DNA from: Coniferiporia sulphurascens
Taxonomy: Eukaryota; Basidiomycota; Agaricomycetes; Hymenochaetales; Hymenochaetaceae
Direction of reading: 5' to 3'
NCBI GenBank assembly: GCA_002794785.1
Contig: NBBA01000008.1
Location: 1,736,001 to 1,800,000 of the forward strand
DNA: 64,000 nt
Below, piece by piece: positions 44,076-57,000 of the stretch (position 1 is the first letter of the stretch; every line of letters starts with the position of its first letter). The notes beneath the pieces were generated by a model that was given only the letters and a program-made list of their open reading frames with translations, ran no database searches and was not told the origin of the DNA. The translations under genes were made by a program, and so were the position numbers.

Positions 44076-44992
44076 CTTCGTTTGCTAGTCCGTCAATGCA
44101 GGAGTTCGAGCAGTCGGTTGGTTGTCAGTGTTGCTCCTAGTTGGGCTCGGGGCTAACTGTGTCATTCTCTGATTGCGTGTCTCGCACTTTATACGCGAAA
44201 GAGGCGGATGCCGATGCTCACCCCAACAAATACCTAATGCTATACGGGTACAACAGAAACTCCTGTCCTCAGGGAGCTTCACAATTCTGTTCGGAACGGA
44301 CCCTTTTCCTCCCACGTTGGGTGTCGAGATCTGAAAACCTGATCGAGGAACGGTCGGCCAATACTGATACACACATGAAAGTTGAAACGGAATTATGGCC
44401 ATGTTTCTTAATACCGCACAGATCGCTTTGAATGCCGGAGCTCGGAGGGACCCCTCTGTGACATGATCTCCGGTACCCGATTACAACACAGGCAACCAGG
44501 AAATTAACCCTGTTGCGAACCCTGATCAGAAATCTCGAGACATATACAATACATACACCCGAACAGGCAGGTAGGGCGGACGCATGACCCTGGGCCATGG
44601 CCATGACCGAGAGGCCATAATCTTTCCCTCGTGGCTGATCGTCAATAGCACACTATTTCGAAGCTGGCCATGGAGAGGAGACAAGGGCTCGGCTAGGCGA
44701 GCCACCACCGGCATTTCGAGCGTTAAATTGTCAGGAAGCAACATCCACAGTGCAAATGACTGCCTGATTTGACGTCGCCTCTAGAGATGGCCATCATCTG
44801 ATTTGGTAGGGACCTTTTTGCCAATGGAAGCTCACGCGGCGTCTTGATCGTATCCGACTTCCCCCATGCCAGGTTGTTATATTCGACGCGAGAGATGTAC
44901 GCGCTTTAAAAGTTTCGACGGAAGTACGTGCTCAACACAACCCTCCCCCACCCTCCTCTCCTCCTTCTCCCCCGACACCTCTCATCCTAGCC
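44076..44992. promoter_or_regulatory. Divergent promoter region, about 0.9 kb
   Basis: It separates the start codons of the aldo/keto reductase (-) and the small orphan gene (+), so it must serve both. A pyrimidine-rich tract (ccctcccccaccctcctctcc, about 44941-44960) precedes the orphan gene start, as often in basidiomycete core promoters. Confidence 0.55.
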
Positions 44993-45759
44993 ATGCCTGC
45001 TCCAGAGGTTGACACGTACACACGTCCGGCACTCGGCCATGTGTGAGTTCCTCACTTCCGCGATGCGCGCTTCATTCACACCGTCACCAGGAATCTTATG
45101 GTCGATACGCTCATCGCCAACGCATCCGTCGACGAGCAAGTATCCATCTGTTGCGATCTTCCCAAAGCCAGTGCATGTGCTGACCTATATTCTCCCACCT
45201 TCCCCTCTCCCTGAACAACAGTCTCCGCACCATCGTACGCTCCATGCTCGCGACGAGTCCACCGAGCGTCGCAGCTTCGTTCGTCTCCGCTGCACGCGGG
45301 TGTCTAAGCCAGACCTTGCAACGTGGCATGGCAAAGCAGGTGTCGCTATTCGAGACACGCGAGCGGTATGGGCGTGCCAGCGCCGACGCAGCCGACACCA
45401 CACCGAGCACTAAGCTCAACGGGCTGCTCGCGTACACGCGCACGCTGTACGGTGCCGGGCTAGGATTCGACAGCATCGAGGTGCTCACGGGGGTCGTGCG
45501 CGCGACGGCCGGGCTGCGCTGGGGCCCGGACGACCGCCTCGTCGACGTGCTCGCCGTCATCGATGCAGACATCAGCCAGGCCATCCAGAGCTGCAAAGAG
45601 GAGCTCGCCGGGGGCAACGTGCGCGATATCGGTGCCGCACGCACTGCACTGCGCAAGCTGCGTGCGGCGCTGGCGGAATGCCGAGCGGAAGTGGAGGATT
45701 GGGGCGCCGAGTTCCCTTTCTCCAGGGGGAGTGCTAACGCCGACTGCCTTCAGCTATGA
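44993..45759 (+). CDS. Small orphan protein of 210 aa with a GC-AG intron
   Basis: I do not recognise this protein. The three-exon model is 44993-45042, 45091-45135 and 45222-45759. Intron 1 is GT-AG (gtgagt...caccag). Intron 2 starts with gcaagt and ends caacag, a textbook GC-AG intron; only that donor keeps exon 3 in frame. The product begins MPAPEVDTYTRPALGH, then LMVDTLIANASVDD/LRTIVRSML. The body is helical and rich in Ala/Arg/Leu (SFVSAARGCLSQTL, GFDSIEVLTGVVRATAGLRW, DIGAARTALRKLRAALAEC) with no signal peptide or membrane helix. Composition of exon 3 is more GC-rich than its neighbours. Confidence 0.7.
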
Positions 45760-48700
45760 TTGATTATATCATTATCACTCCTTTTTTTATATATTTTTGT
45801 ATTTTCGTCCCTCTCCTCTTCTCTCATTCCTCTCCTCTCTTCTGTAGTCGATACGCTGCAGCCTTCGACGTCGACTTTGTTATATTCCCCCGCGGATGTA
45901 TGAATAAAGCCAAACTATATCATCCAGGTGTGGACTTGACAGCAATAAACGCTCGTAGCAAATGATAGATGGACGTGCGTGTTAGCTGACGACGGTTGAA
46001 GTCTGCAAGCGTTCGAGCATCAAGAGGGCAAAAGCAAGCGGGGGGGTGAACACAGCATGTCCAGCCCTGCGCAGCACCCTGGCCGTACAAACTGTGAGAA
46101 TCTCGGCCTCGGCAAGGGATTGCACATCAGACGCGCTGACTGTGCTCCGACTAAATTTGAGTTGTCCGCGAGACGGACACGAAAAAGAGCGGAGCTCACT
46201 CCGTCGATTATTTTCGGGCTTGCTCTTCTCCGCCTCAAAAAGACCCTTACCGAGCCACCGTCCTTGCGTTCGGCTGATGAGCGCTCGCGATCGCATGGTC
46301 GTATCGAAGTGCTTGACCTTCCTTCACGCATCGAGCCGTCAGCGACCTCGACAGGGTTTTTCAGCGCATGCTACACTGCGATCTTGCGCAGGTGGCCCGA
46401 GGGAGAATGCGCGGTGTGCAGCGGGCCAGCGGCGCTCAGCGGTCTGATTAGCGTTGCCTGATGACGGATAACTATTTGATCATCCGCTCCCGGCCGCATC
46501 CTTAGAATGCATCCATGTAGTAAACAAATTACGACAGGCATTACAATCGCCCCGAGGAGAACTTTGCTGTATGCGGTTTTTCCCCTCCGCAAGATATAAA
46601 CATCCCGCGGGTGCGTGCTTGCGGTTGTAACAGGACGAAGAGAGACATTTCTTCGGCCGCTCGCTTTATCACCTAGGAAAACTTTGGGCAGAAATTTTCG
46701 CGATGGCCGCGGAGGATCTCTCTCGACGCTCAAGTAAACGACGACAACAAGTGGCTCGGGTGTGAGTAATCAGAAGGTGATAAAATTTCGGACGCATATA
46801 TTTCTAAAGAACGCATCAGCGAGTCTGAAATCTTAACCTCGGATCTTTGCTTTCGATGTTTGTTGGGTCCTGTGGCCCGAAGGTACTCATCCTTTATTAT
46901 TGGCCTCGATTTTTCTCTCGTTTCAGGGGAATTATGTGATCGTCCTAACTCATGCATTTGCCCTGTCTTAAAATTGTGCACAACAAACTTAGCGCCGACC
47001 ATCACCACCCAAGCCGAAATTAATATTTGCGACCAGAGGAAGCACACAGGATCACAGCGGGAAGTTCTCTTTCGCCTTTCTGCCATGCTGTCAGCCGGGA
47101 GAAGTCTTCCATCATCCTACTTTTTTTCGTTTTGGTTAGTGGTAGTAAAATACGCAGGGGTGCTGCAACGCGGCGTGTACACGCGCCTGTCGCCTCAGCC
47201 TGCAATGTTCCAGGCTGTGAACTAGCGCTTGTGCTATAGTTACCCATATCCGATGAAAGACGCCGGCGCTTATGAAGGGGCGTTATTCTGGTGACCGGCG
47301 CGGGTTTCTACGCCTCGCGCGATAACTGAAAAATGTGCAAAGAAATGGAACATATATGGCCCGCTCACCGGCATCATACCACTCAATTGAGGAGCTAAGA
47401 TTCAATCATACGTGTAAGATTCTAGGATGGCAACAGTGATATACATAGCAGCTCTAACCTTGTCACCTTCAAACAGGGGGACCCTTTACAGACCCGCTTA
47501 AGCTCAATGGCATACTGAATTGCCAAGTCGAGTTTCATTAGTAAGTTTGCAATAACACTGGAGACGGTATCCAGCCGCGTGGCACTATGACAATGCTCAG
47601 ATTGTACTCCGAATTCGTTTTGGATTTTAGATACTCGGCACTCGCCCGGGGACTCAGCGGTTGGAAGCGGACACTGGACTGCTTGGCTGAGTAGTACCAC
47701 CGAGCACGCCGCAAACTTTGCCCTATTTCATTACTCCGGTCCCAGGGCTGGGCGCGTACCTCATGGCACAAATTACTCAGGCCCGACCCTATGAAGATCC
47801 GGAAAAGACAGAAAAAGAGCCGCAATCCGGGAACACAGAGCCGGAGAGGACCAACCCGGCAAGAGGAGACAGACCTTGGTGGGCTTACTGCGGCGGAAGT
47901 GACCACTTCCCACTGATAAAACGGTTTCGAGCAAACGGACGTGCCTGCATAGCAGGTCGCCACGGATGTAAAGTCATCTGCACTGCAGTCATCCCGACCC
48001 GACAACGTTCAAGGGGGGACTTAACCTACTAGGGACTAACCGCACCGGGCATCTATCCGCGCAATAAGCGGGCTCCAGCGGGCACAAGAGATGTGCCCGC
48101 TGCAGGGCCGCAAGTACATTTCGGCTCGCTCTCTGGCCGTTCACGGGCAAGTGCGGAAAGCCTAAGGAGCTTTGTGCCGAGCACGCCATGTTGATCAGGC
48201 GATTGCCTGATAGGAAGCAAAGCGAAAATTTGGGAGGTTCGCCAGTCAGCCCCGTGCCGCGGGTAAGTACTTACGAGATTCCATTTGGCGCTTTGTATGG
48301 ACACCGAGACCGCACGCCCCCTTGTGCTTTCAAGGCGCCGAAACTCGGACAAGGGGCAAGAGATTTGACGGACAATGATAGATGTTCAACCCCCCGGATC
48401 AAGATGGGACTGGGAACTCACACTTGCTAGTGTTCCATACCGGCGGAGGGTATATGAAGATCGCAGGATAGATGCGCAAATGACTTCTTTTCCTTTCGAC
48501 GTCACTCGCTGGCCTGGGATGTGAACGAAAAGCCAAATGGGTTGGTTTGAATCAGATTTCTTTCCCGACTTCGAGCCCAGGCGCCGCCTTAGATAGGCTG
48601 TACGTTTTTGGCCTGCCGCGATGCTTGACCCTTGTGCGAAGAAACGTTGACTCGTTTGTAACGCCTTGTCTATGTGCTAGTGAGGCATCACCGTGGTGCG

Positions 48701-50937
48701 GGGTCGCCGCATGTACTTTCGGGGCCGCCGAGTGCGACCTCGCAGATAGTCACCGTTAGTCACTATTCATCGGCAGACTGATCACAGAGATGATGGATAC
48801 CCACACTATATGTTCTTTGCGTAGACGCTACGGCCGGACCACATCAGAAGCTAGACTTAACATCTGGCTTATTTATCACCATGTGGGTACACATGCTCGT
48901 CGCCGAAAATGGAATCAGCACCCCCCCCAGATATGCGAGAGAGTCCATCTACTGTAGATGTATGCCCCCAAGGCAACGTGGGCGCTCCATCTATACGAAA
49001 TTAAAATCGCGCGGACCAGCGGTGCTCACGGGGATGTCCCATAGTTGTTCAAGTTCGCTTGCTTTTCATGATGAATGATCTTTTGCTCGGCCACGCCATA
49101 GGAGGCCCTTTTCTTCGAATGTTTCTGACGTCGTTACTGACGCGCGCCTAGAAAACCGTTACAGATGTGAAAAAGGGCATTGGCAAAGGGAAAGATATTA
49201 GCCACGAAAACGCACTCGAATGAGGCACCGTACAAGGAGAACCTTAACCGCCACTACATACCTACAGTACTTGGCTCGCCGAAAGCATTTTAGGCGCTGC
49301 CGAAGGCAGTAATAGCCGCCCCGACCGGTTTGCGTGCACCCACTTCTCGACCCTTCGAACAATTTTCATTTGACCCTGGAAGCTATCTAGACTAGTCTGG
49401 AGTGCCCAGGATAGGGGGACCATATCATCATCGTCGGCGACTTTATGGCCTCCGGACTGTTCGTAATAATCTGTCACAAGATCCCTTATCTGTAGCGTAT
49501 GAAAATCCAATAATTATGAATTCGGTACCAATTCAGCCGATTGACGGTTTACCTCATGTCGGAAGTGTAAAGGTTGCCGGGAATCGGGTTTTCGTCGGTG
49601 GCTAGGCATGAAGAACAAGGGTGCCCGCACTAGTGGTTTAATAAGCCTTAGCAGAGCCCCCTGAAAACGGGGGGAAAGGGGGGCATCTGAGAAGAGAGCG
49701 ACACATGAACGTTGTCGCGGGCGTCGTTTCCGAAGCATAGTCACGGTGCGCCCGTACGAGAAGAACCCTGCTGCGTTCAAGAGCTACTCGCTATGGGTCA
49801 TGCGCAGAGAGAATAGAAGGAACCGCGAGAGCATGGACGTTTGATCCTCTTTACAACTATATTGGCCTCCGGAACGCGCTCGGAAGATAGCGTTTCGTTC
49901 TCTGCTATTGTTCAGTTCGGTGAACAACCTAGAAACCGCGGTAGAGTTTGTCTGAAGGAACGACTGCAGGTTTGCAGATGGCTTTGTTTCTTGCACCAAT
50001 TACCCGTATCTAGACCATGGCATTGAATATCAAAGAAGTGGTCTTTGGGGGAGATGGAAGGCGTTACAGCACTGAGCCATCCTGTTATACATTCTAGACA
50101 GCGGATCGGGTAGCGGGTTAACTATGAATCGAATTTTAGCCCCCAGACGGGAGGTAAGTCGGCGATGGTGAAGCAGAGGCTTCAGACCATAGGTCCTTGT
50201 CCACTTCCGGAATGATCATGGTTCCTTCGGTGTTAGTGTTGTACGCCGTAGTTCAATGCAAGGGAAGACGGTGGAAAACGGGTAGTCTTCAATCCCGCCG
50301 CAGGCCTCGTATCCTCGCCCTTTCTCTATCCACATTTCGGAGACAGTCATGGAAGTTGATCTTGATGTGACAAGGGGCATCCAAAGGAACAATCTACCCA
50401 AATTCAGGAGCAAAGCTCTCGGAACAGAAACCGGGCTTCATTTATCATGTTAATTTTTCTTTGACTCGGAGCCCGAATTACGAAGTAATGCACTGCTTAC
50501 CAGTTCGGAGTGAAACATCCGTGAACATCTCGCGATCCTCAATTTCATTTCAAGTACACGATCCGCGTTTCCCGCGCTCTCCGGAATATAAAATTGCAGG
50601 AAAACACTGTCAAAAATCCGTGAAAGGAAGAAAGTAGACGGCTTTAATATGCTACATCTACAAAGGCAGTGAGCATCGTAGTTCCAGAATGGATACTCAA
50701 CAGTGGGAGTCAGAAAGATCCGCCACGCGGTAATAAAACCACACTAGGTGGTACTAGATGACCTCAGCGCTGAGGATCGTTATGATAACTATGACCTGTT
50801 TCATTGCTGCGAGCCAGTCATGCCGGTGTTGGTTCCAGGAAGAGGGGTGGTCCGCGGCAATCAGTGAATCATCAAAAGCCACACGGAGCCAGATTTGCCA
50901 CATTGTTGTGATTTTTTATACTTTTGTAAAGGACAAG
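45760..50937. other. Gene-poor stretch, about 5.2 kb
   Basis: I find no protein gene here. Open frames up to about 155 codons occur on both strands (for example 46057-46461, 47538-48005), overlap each other and carry no motif, splice pattern or codon bias that I can defend. No long direct repeat or transposon domain is visible either. A T-rich tract (ctttttttatatatttttg, about 45780) after the orphan gene is its likely 3' UTR. Confidence 0.45.
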
Positions 50938-51009
50938 TCGGATATGGTGTAACGGCTAACATTGCCGCCTCTCACGCGGCAGCTCGGGGTTCGATTCCCC
51001 GTATCCGAA
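50938..51009 (+). tRNA. tRNA-Glu (anticodon CTC)
   Basis: The sequence folds as a complete cloverleaf. Acceptor TCGGATA pairs with TATCCGA, the discriminator is A, and the D arm is GGTGTAACGGCTAACA. The anticodon stem GCCGC/GCGGC encloses the loop CTCTCAC (anticodon CTC), and the T arm is CGGGG-TTCGATT-CCCCG. There is no intron. Internal A and B box regions (tggtgtaacgg; gttcgattcc) are present and a tttt stretch for Pol III termination follows at 51013-51016. Confidence 0.96.
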
Positions 51010-51397
51010 TAGTTTTGGAACAACGGAAAGGAATTCCTCTTTGTCCGAGAAACAATTTGATTTTTCGACGATGCATAACGGGAGCTGTTATAATTTTTGT
51101 ACGCTTGTAGCGTGTGGGATACGTTTTCATTTTTTTTATCAAGAGGTCTGCAGCATTAAAGTCACGGGAGACGGGCTGAAGACGGGACGAAGTAATTATT
51201 AATCCCGCCTTCATTACTCATGCTGACTAACATAATATAAGCCGTTTGCCGCATTTGTAATAATGTTCCGTGTCCGTGTTGTCCGACGGCGACGCCGAGG
51301 TCGAGTCGGGCGACATGCTCTCAGCCGTGGGCCAACCCGACGCTCCCTGCATATAATTGGCGCAGGTCAGTATTCTCTTCTCTCGACGCTCGTGAGC

Positions 51398-53461
51398 ATG
51401 GTTGTCCCCGGCCGCGGTTCGGACTCAAGGGCGCCCAGCACGCCGGAAGGTGACGATACAACGATTGCTAACGACACCCAAAAGGCGCTCCCGAACGAAG
51501 GCATACTCGAGAGGGGCGAACGGGCGGAACAGACAGCCGCAGATGGGGAAAAGGCGCCTGGGAAGCGGACCTTGGTCACTCTCGAGCCTGAAGATGACCC
51601 CAAAAATATGCCGATTTTGCGAAAATGGCTCATCGTGCTCATCATATCTTCGGCAGCGCTCTGTGCAGCATGTACTTCTTCAATTGTGCGTCGAAATTCT
51701 CTGTCTTCCAATGTATACCGGCTCACGCGTACTGCTGTTTCCCTTTTCCGCAGGCTGCGTCGGCCGAGAGCGGCGAGGCGCGCGATTTCCATGTCTCGAA
51801 AGAGGTGACTATCCTTGCGGTTAGTCTGTATGTTGAAGGGCTAGGGTTGGGGCCTCTTCTTCTGGGTCCACTATCCGAGTTCTACGGGCGTAATCCTGTG
51901 TACTGGGCATCGTACTTCTTTTTCTTTGCGTTTTCGTTCCCGGTTGCATTTGCTCCGAATATCGGTACGTCCTGCTATCCGTGTCTACGTCCCCGCGGTC
52001 TGATCCTTTCCAGTCGTCTTTCTAATTTTCCGCTTTCTCGGCGGCTTTGCTGGATCGGCATTTTTGAGCGTGGCGGGCGGTAGCGTTGGGGATTTGTTCT
52101 CCAACGAGACGGTAGCAAGGTCTGCTTTCTTTTCTCGCATTTCTTCTGTGAGTATAACTAACATCCGACTAGTCCGATGGCAGTATACACTGTCTCCCCT
52201 TTCCTAGGTCCTGTGGTAGGGCCCCTGTTCTCCGGGTAAGCCTATCCATTTAACTCTCTCCTTTGTATATTTTTTTGACTCTTGCATGTAGTTTTATCAA
52301 CCAACATTTGGATTGGCGGTGGACATACAGAGTACAGATAATATGGGTATTTGTAGAGATGATTGCTCTTGTCCTAGTATGTTCCCTTCTTCTATCCTGC
52401 TGTCTATATCCAACAGTGTCGCTGTAGTTCACTCCGGAAACATATGTTCCAGCGATTTTAAAACGCAAGGCTCAGAAGTAATATTTTTCTTACTCATTAT
52501 TTTATCGGCTAGATTTTTCTGACCTGTCATTTAGAATCCGAAAGTATGAACACATTGAGGTGTATGCACTCCTCGAGGTCGAGCAAAAGGGACTTCTACA
52601 GGCTATCGCAGTCAGCTGTTACAAGCCTTTTGGTGCGACCTAAGTAGTTTAGGTACACAGTTCTTTCTGACGATTTTTTCCCCAACTACAGAGCTCCTTT
52701 TCTTCGACAGGATGGCGCTTTTGTTGGACCTGTGGAACGCGCTCGTATTGGGCATCCTCTACCTTGCATTCCAGGCGTTCCCAATCATTTTTGGTGAAAA
52801 GCACGGCTTCAACCTGCAGATGACAGGCGTCAGCTTCCTGGGTATCGGTATCGGCATGGTTTTGGGTACACTCTCCCAGCCATTCTGGAACAGGTACGCA
52901 CTTCATTATCCGGGGGGACAAGAGGAATCCAATGTTCTTACCGAAAACCTTCTCACAGGTTATATAAGCGCGAGACACTGAAGTACAATGGGCATCCGCC
53001 CCCGGAGATGCGCCTGTTGATGGGCATGCCAGGCGGTGTGCTAGTCGCAGTTGGCCTGTTCTGGATCGCATTCACAACGTTCCCAGGTGTTCATTGGATC
53101 GTCCCACTGCTGGGCTCTGTACCGTTCGGGCTCGGTATCATATACGTCTTCACTGCGACGTTCACGTACCTAGTCATCGCGTACCGTCCGATCGCGGCGA
53201 GCGCGATGGCTGCGAACAGTGCGCTCCGTAGTACGTTCGCCGCTGTTTTCCCGCTGTTTGCAGGTCAGATGTACGCTCGCCTTGGCACAGTTGGTGCAAC
53301 CGCCCTCCTCGCGGGTCTGACTTCCTTAATGGCACCCCTTCCGTACGTGGTCACTCTTTTTTTCATACATGACTTCGTATACTGAGACCCGACATTTTAG
53401 ATTTATTTTCTTCTGGTACGGTGCTCGTATACGAGCCAATTCAAAACATGCAGTTACATAA
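51398..53461 (+). CDS. MFS transporter, DHA1 (drug/polyamine:H+ antiporter) type
   Basis: This is a plasma-membrane proton antiporter of the 12-helix DHA1 family. The start MVVPGRGSDSRAP at 51398 is preferred; an in-frame ATG at 51263 would add a basic, unlikely leader. A polar N-terminus leads into LRKWLIVLIISSAALCAAC (helix 1). After intron 1 come EVTILAVSLYVEGLGLGPLL and the MFS motif PLSEFYGRNPVYWASY, then FRFLGGFAGSAFLSVAGGSV, the helix-5 antiporter motif SPFLGPVVGPLFSGFI, DWRWTYRVQIIWVFVEM and ETYVPAILKRKAQK. The second half has LLFFDRMALLLDLWNALVLG, YLAFQAFPIIFGEKHG, PPEMRLLMGMPGGVLVAVGL and TFTYLVIAYRPIAASAMAAN, ending PLP/FIFFWYGARIRANSKHAVT. There are about eight short introns. Substrate is unknown. 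Confidence 0.88.
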
Positions 53462-54027
53462 GGAGCGTCATGTTCCGATATTCGCATATTCATATATCCC
53501 GGAAATAATTTGCTATCTTTACTCGCTGCAACTCCTCTAGAGCGATACATTGTATTAGAACAAATTATACGCCTTTGAGCTCTACCTCACAGCCATTCTA
53601 GTTCGAACTTTGGATCGATGTGGTTATGCTCCCAATCTTTGAAATAACCCACCGCCCAAGTGCGCCTTCCTCGCAAATGCGACAATAGGAGGAGCACAGG
53701 GATATTGTGCGTGTGGTGCGTGAAGCCGCAGCTTCGCCGGGCAACTGCGATGATCCCGAGGTACGATCGAAGCGAAAATGGACTACCCAATCGTCGATCG
53801 CACTTAACTGTATCATTGGATCTCTCAACTGAGGGCGCGCCGCAGATTCTCGGCGGCGATCATGGGACTAAAAATACGACTGCAATGGTAATAAGCTGTA
53901 AACAATTGCAGACCAGGCGGAAAAACTCGCGTTGGGGCATCAATCATCAAAACAGAAGTGGTCCCGGGGCAGGTATGAGAAGACAGCGGATTGTGAACTA
54001 CAACAAATAGGGGCATGCCGTTGTACT
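53462..54027. other. Convergent intergenic region
   Basis: It separates the 3' ends of the MFS gene (+) and the TFIIIC gene (-). No coding sequence is supported; one 116-codon open frame (53660-54010) lacks features. Confidence 0.5.
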
Positions 54028-57000
54028 TTAGATCGATAGCCACCGGCGAGTCACAGCTTGGGCCAGTGGACCAGTGCCCATCGTGATATATATTAGGGAT
54101 AAATTATACGCCGCCTCTTTCGCGACGCCGGAGTCCTGCCAAGTCATGTTAGCATAAAGTTCTATGAGTCTCGGAAGTGAGGGATACGTGCATCTTTGAT
54201 CGTCTTTTGGCGTCTCTCGACGATATCGAGCGCACGTTCGTAATGCTTGATAGCGTGTGAGAATAGGCCTGGGATAAACACGGGTCAGTTAGGGGACATG
54301 CATAACACTGACCAGCTGACAGTACCTAGTTGATGGAAAGCCCGGCCGAAATTATATTCGACTTCATCTGCGCGCGGCTCGTCTTCTTTAAGGGCCCTCA
54401 TTTCCCTATATTTTGTCATGAACGCCATGCCCTGGGATGAACTATTTCATTATAAAATTCGAGACTTCAATCAAACGATAAGCCCACCTGCGTAACAAGG
54501 TAATTCCGATTGTCCGACTGACGCTGCATGGCGCGGCCCAGAGAAGCTACCGCGAGGCTTAAGCAGATTAACGGGTCGTTGGGGAAATAGTCATAGGCAT
54601 GTAAAAGATAAACTGCAGCAAGGGGACGACGTCAGAGGAGATGTCCCTTCACTAGGACAGGACAAGTGCGTACAGATGGCGCTCTGGTAACTCTTGGCTA
54701 TAATCAAGCTCTGGCCGTAGAGCGTCGGCGGTACCGGATTGGGCTTGGTTGGCCTTGCAGTCACTTCCTTAGTGCCCTCTTTCACTCGCCCGACACTGGC
54801 TCCGGCGTCATCAGCATCCAGCCCTTCGGGCTCCTCCGCGTCCTGCTTTCCTGAGGCCCCTGCACTCAGAGCATACCGACGGACACCGTTCACCCACTGC
54901 ACATTCCCCTCCGGCGCGGCAGCACCAATACGCATTTCACGCAGGACAAACTTCTGGAAGCTCGTGTTTATGACCTGGTCCGTCTGTGCGAGACCGCTCG
55001 CGCATAAGGCGAGGAAGAGCCGCACAGGCTCATTATTGAATTGATACGTTAGCATGAGCTTCCGGCACATCTCCAGTACGATTGCGTGTTTACGCTGGCG
55101 CAAAGCGCAAGCTGTGTACGCATGTTTGTAAGCGTTCGGACAAGTCACCATGTAGCGTAAGATACAAACTTGCGAGGGCCAGACGAATGACATCTTGGTA
55201 ACTTTGACGCTGGAAGACCAGAGACAACAGCAAATGACGGAGAACATCCTCTGCAGCGTTGAACTGATCACGCCGAGTAAGGAGAAAAGCATACTGCCGC
55301 ACAAGATCAGAAGAGACTTTGGCAAAGTTTACCATGTGTATGCCGGTGCACTCACCTCCATAGCCAGAGCTAGCCAATCGGAGAAGTGAATACCTCGAAA
55401 GTGGAAAACCTCGACCCTCTGTGTCGATGATGTCTTTTTAGCCTGGCTTTCATGCTCTATGTGCCTGTCAGTCCATGTTAGTACTCATCCTCAGGGTACG
55501 GCTCACCCAGTTCCAGCTCCAGACGCGATGCCATATTTTCCTCTTCTACTTCTTGTGACTTCTCAGTGACCTGTTTTCTCTTCGAGGGGCGAATCATGCC
55601 GCCGAATGGTTGAGCCTGTTGAAGGAAGTATGAACAAAGAAGTTTATAAAATTTGGTACGTCAGGAAGGAACGCACCCCTTTCGATGAAAAGAGATTTCG
55701 CGTCTCTCTAAACATTTCAATCAGCTTTTCAGCATGAATAAGCCAATCGCTTTCCGCCTCCGTCTCCCCTCTCAACATAGCATCTCGTGTCTGTTTCACA
55801 CGATCGTACCACGCCATCGCCTCAGCCTCCTTCTGGCGTTCCAGCTCGACCAGCTGTTCTCGTGAAAGGGTCCTAGGTTGCCGTCCGCCCGCTGGCTGTT
55901 TGCCCTTTCCCTTTTTATTCTCAGCGAAAAGGGAGGATGATGCGAAGTCTGCCTCATTTTGTTGAGGGGGACTGCTCCTAACTCCCGTTCCACTTGTCCT
56001 CTTTTTGCGCGCATCAATGACTAGAGAAGGTCTGCTCAGTCATTGTAATACTGAGATATAGCCTTGCGTGGCTTACCTTGGTATACAAGTTCAAGGGCCT
56101 TCCTTGGTTGCCCTGTAACCTCGTAAATCTCAGCGAGCTTCATTTTGGCCTCATTGTTCGTTGGGTCGATAGAAATGACTTTAAAGTTTTATCAGCCATA
56201 GGGAAGTGGTTGTTGACTCGAGCTTACCGTGCTCGTATACCTCCGCAGCGTCTCGGGTGTCCCCCAGGTTCCTCCGGCACTCTGCAGCCCGCATGAGGAC
56301 ATGCATGCTACTTGTCTGCAGAAGATCTTAATTTCTTGCCGGAAATTTTTATGGAGACTCACGCCTGCATCCGCGCCAAGCATCTCATAGATTGGACGCG
56401 CCTCGGAGTACATCGTCCGCTCGAAGTATGCATCGGCAATTTCTGCAAACAGGGGCGCATAGTCCGTAATACTTTCAGACAGGATAATCCCAGCATGCAT
56501 CTGTTTGTTTTACAATTATGGTAGATTCACAAGTTATTTAGAGATTACGAGAACTTACGCGTCCCTCCTCAATATCGCCAGCTTTTAGTCGTGCAGTAGC
56601 AAGGCGGTGGCGCGCATTAATATCAAGAGGGTGAAATCCCTGCTCAATACCGAGGACGCCCATTCGGTCCCCCTCCCCCTCATCCCTGACGTATCCTTCC
56701 AAGTCGTATTCACGGTCATCCGTGCATGTGTCCCAGTACTTTTGCTTACTGCGTCCTTGCAACCAGCGACAACCTGCCCGAATCGTCTTTATGGAGTGCT
56801 CATACCACTCAAGGCTGTTGTATAAATCCGAGAGCACCAATAGATCCATAAACGTGAAATTTCCAGAGACAGACTGAGGATTTTCCGGAGCACTGCTGCT
56901 GCTAGCGGCGAGCGAAGGGTCAATGACGCCTGCGTCGATGCGGTGACATGGGGACGTTTCCATCGGGGTACTGCAACACGAAATAATCCAACGCATCCTG

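Noticed and set aside
46020..48430. Open frames of 100-155 codons as genes
   Set aside because: They overlap on both strands, lack motifs and splice structure, and are of the length expected by chance in such DNA.
51263..51397. Upstream ATG as MFS start
   Set aside because: The added 45 residues are Arg-rich and unlike DHA1 N-termini; the ATG at 51398 gives a normal start.
27595..53461. A secondary-metabolite cluster (synthetase, P450, reductase, transporter)
   Set aside because: There is no backbone synthase or terpene cyclase, the genes are spread over 26 kb with housekeeping genes among them, and the P450 is broken.
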